Positions 63,200 to 64,000 of a stretch of DNA of 64,000 nt are shown piece by piece. Under the pieces are notes generated by a model. The model searched no databases and was not told where the DNA came from. It saw only the letters and a program-made list of their open reading frames with translations. Each line of letters begins with the position of its first letter. Positions within the stretch are counted from its first letter, which is position 1. A program made the position numbers and the translations under genes. The stretch comes from Draconibacterium mangrovi (GTDB lineage Bacteria; Bacteroidota; Bacteroidia; Bacteroidales; Prolixibacteraceae), in the NCBI RefSeq assembly GCF_010586825.1, contig NZ_JAAAGB010000010.1:62001-126000 (forward strand). The letters run 5' to 3'.

Positions 63200-64000
63200 T
63201 CATTTTGAAAAACTTTTTTCGATATCATATGTCGAAATAATGGTCAACACCTTTTTCCCATCGGGCGAAAAGTTGGGTGTCGCACAGGCAAATAAATTGT
63301 CAATAAGGTGATCCACCTCTTCCTGTTTCAGGTCGGTGCCATAATCCATTGCCGAAGCTTTTGCCAGCGAAGCAGCAATTTGCTCCCTTGCTTTTGAGCG
63401 CGCATTTACAGGCGATGTTTTATATTCTTCCAATAACCTTTCTACCACCAGCTCTGGCGAAGAAACATCCAATACGCCCGGAGTCCCGTTGATAACGAAG
63501 GTATCTTTCCCAAACTCGCGAATATCAAATCCCAACGACAACAGATCCTCCAGAATCGATTTCAGCAAAGCCGAATCGGCAGGATTGAGTTCTATGGTTT
63601 GCGGAAACAACTGTTGCTGGCTGGCCACTGAATCCGTTTTTAGTACCTCCATAAATTTTTCGTACAGGATGCGTTCGTGTGCGCGTTTCTGGTCGATAAC
63701 CATCAAACCCGATTTTACAGGTGTTAATACATAACGCTGTTTCAGCTGCAAAACCTTTTTACCACTGAATTGCCCCGGTGCATTGGCATACAAATCATCA
63801 GTTCTCAATGCACTTTCGCGATATTCCGGCTCGGGTTTTAATTTCAATTGCGCTCCCTGGTAAAGATCTTCCCAGTTATCCAGGTTTTTCTTTTCCCTTC
63901 CTGCGCCGGGCGAAGCGCTTCGTCCCTGGCCGGCAGAATCCTTCTCGAACGGCGAGTAACCGCGTTCGGCAAACTGTTTTTCGTTGTCAAAAGGGTTGTA
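63200..64000 (-). CDS. mutL: DNA mismatch repair protein MutL, C-terminal part (5' end outside window)
   Basis: The reading frame is open to the right edge, so 266 residues of the C-terminal half are visible. It includes the linker (starting YNPFDNEKQF) and the dimerisation domain, with LKQRYVLTPVKSGLMVIDQKRAHERILYE. MutL couples MutS mismatch recognition to strand incision. The usual endonuclease motif DQHA-x2-E-x4-E appears here as DQKRAHE-R-I-L-Y-E, with His replaced by Lys, and the C-terminal CPHGRP motif appears as NFSPDGKKVL. An internal Met at 63847 is not the start. Confidence 0.93.
   Translation of the reverse strand, partial: YNPFDNEKQFAERGYSPFEKDSAGQGRSASPGAGREKKNLDNWEDLYQGAQLKLKPEPEYRESALRTDDLYANAPGQFSGKKVLQLKQRYVLTPVKSGLMVIDQKRAHERILYEKFMEVLKTDSVASQQQLFPQTIELNPADSALLKSILEDLLSLGFDIREFGKDTFVINGTPGVLDVSSPELVVERLLEEYKTSPVNARSKAREQIAASLAKASAMDYGTDLKQEEVDHLIDNLFACATPNFSPDGKKVLTIISTYDIEKSFSK

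Noticed and set aside
1-64000. tRNA, rRNA, CRISPR arrays, prophage or complete insertion sequences
   Set aside because: Read through all gaps and found no cloverleaf-like sequence, regularly spaced repeats, transposase or phage genes.

Overview
The window looks like chromosomal DNA of a marine or sediment Bacteroidota, most likely order Marinilabiliales (Prolixibacteraceae-like). That placement is inferred from gene content: alternative complex III, BamA/TamA-type barrel proteins, SufE with a MIP18-family protein, LytTR two-component genes and DUF302/HMA lipoproteins. Most starts lack a Shine-Dalgarno sequence, as is usual in this phylum. I saw no tRNA, rRNA, CRISPR array, prophage or intact insertion sequence.

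Layout. 1-3.5 kb: rubrerythrin start (minus), Fe-S assembly genes sufE and a MIP18-family gene (plus), then Lon protease (minus) behind a bidirectional terminator. 3.7-8.4 kb, all minus: ribosomal protein L31 type B, two tandem GNAT-like paralogs, a Bax-inhibitor-1 protein and an AlkD-like protein. 8.5-12.6 kb, plus: polysaccharide flippase, an asparagine-synthetase-like protein and an AI-2E family transporter. 12.8-20.8 kb, plus: a complete alternative complex III operon (actABCDEF) for quinol oxidation, carrying two palindromic mobile-looking repeats, one of them inside the actE reading frame. 21.5-23.6 kb: an NfeD/YqiJ-like protein with a flotillin. 23.7-26.0 kb: an ABC exporter (ATPase plus permease).

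26.1-28.5 kb: cysteine synthase behind what looks like a complete ribosome-mediated attenuator (a leader peptide with three Met then three Cys codons, an antiterminator arm and an intrinsic terminator), then DUF302 and heavy-metal-associated small proteins. 28.5-34.1 kb, minus: a TetR-TolC-HlyD-permease-permease export operon with a palindromic operator candidate. 34.3-37.7 kb: a TIM-barrel isomerase-like protein and a patatin/outer-membrane-barrel phospholipase. 37.8-45.7 kb, minus: a small protein, then an RND efflux operon (membrane fusion protein, pump, TolC) continuing into a LytS/LytTR two-component pair.

45.9-49.1 kb, minus: a glycosyltransferase, a four-TM class III nucleotidyl cyclase, and just upstream of the cyclase an HD phosphohydrolase fused to a PycTM (DUF5706) membrane effector domain. 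The last two form a Pycsar-like pair. 49.3-54.6 kb, plus: an outer-membrane operon headed by a 1202-aa protein with a degenerate metallophosphoesterase domain, a possible kinase-like segment and a BamA-type barrel, followed by a histidine phosphatase and a small barrel protein. 54.6-59.7 kb, minus: a lipoprotein, a phosphoribosyltransferase, a very large NtrY-like sensor kinase and RlmH. 59.9-61.3 kb, plus: a DUF4783 protein and a YihY/BrkB protein. 61.4-64 kb, minus: two tandem rhomboid proteases and the C-terminal part of MutL, cut by the window edge.

The observations most worth following up are the cysteine/methionine attenuator in front of cysK, the foldback element read in frame in actE, the HD-PycTM/cyclase pair, and the pseudo-phosphatase barrel fusion.
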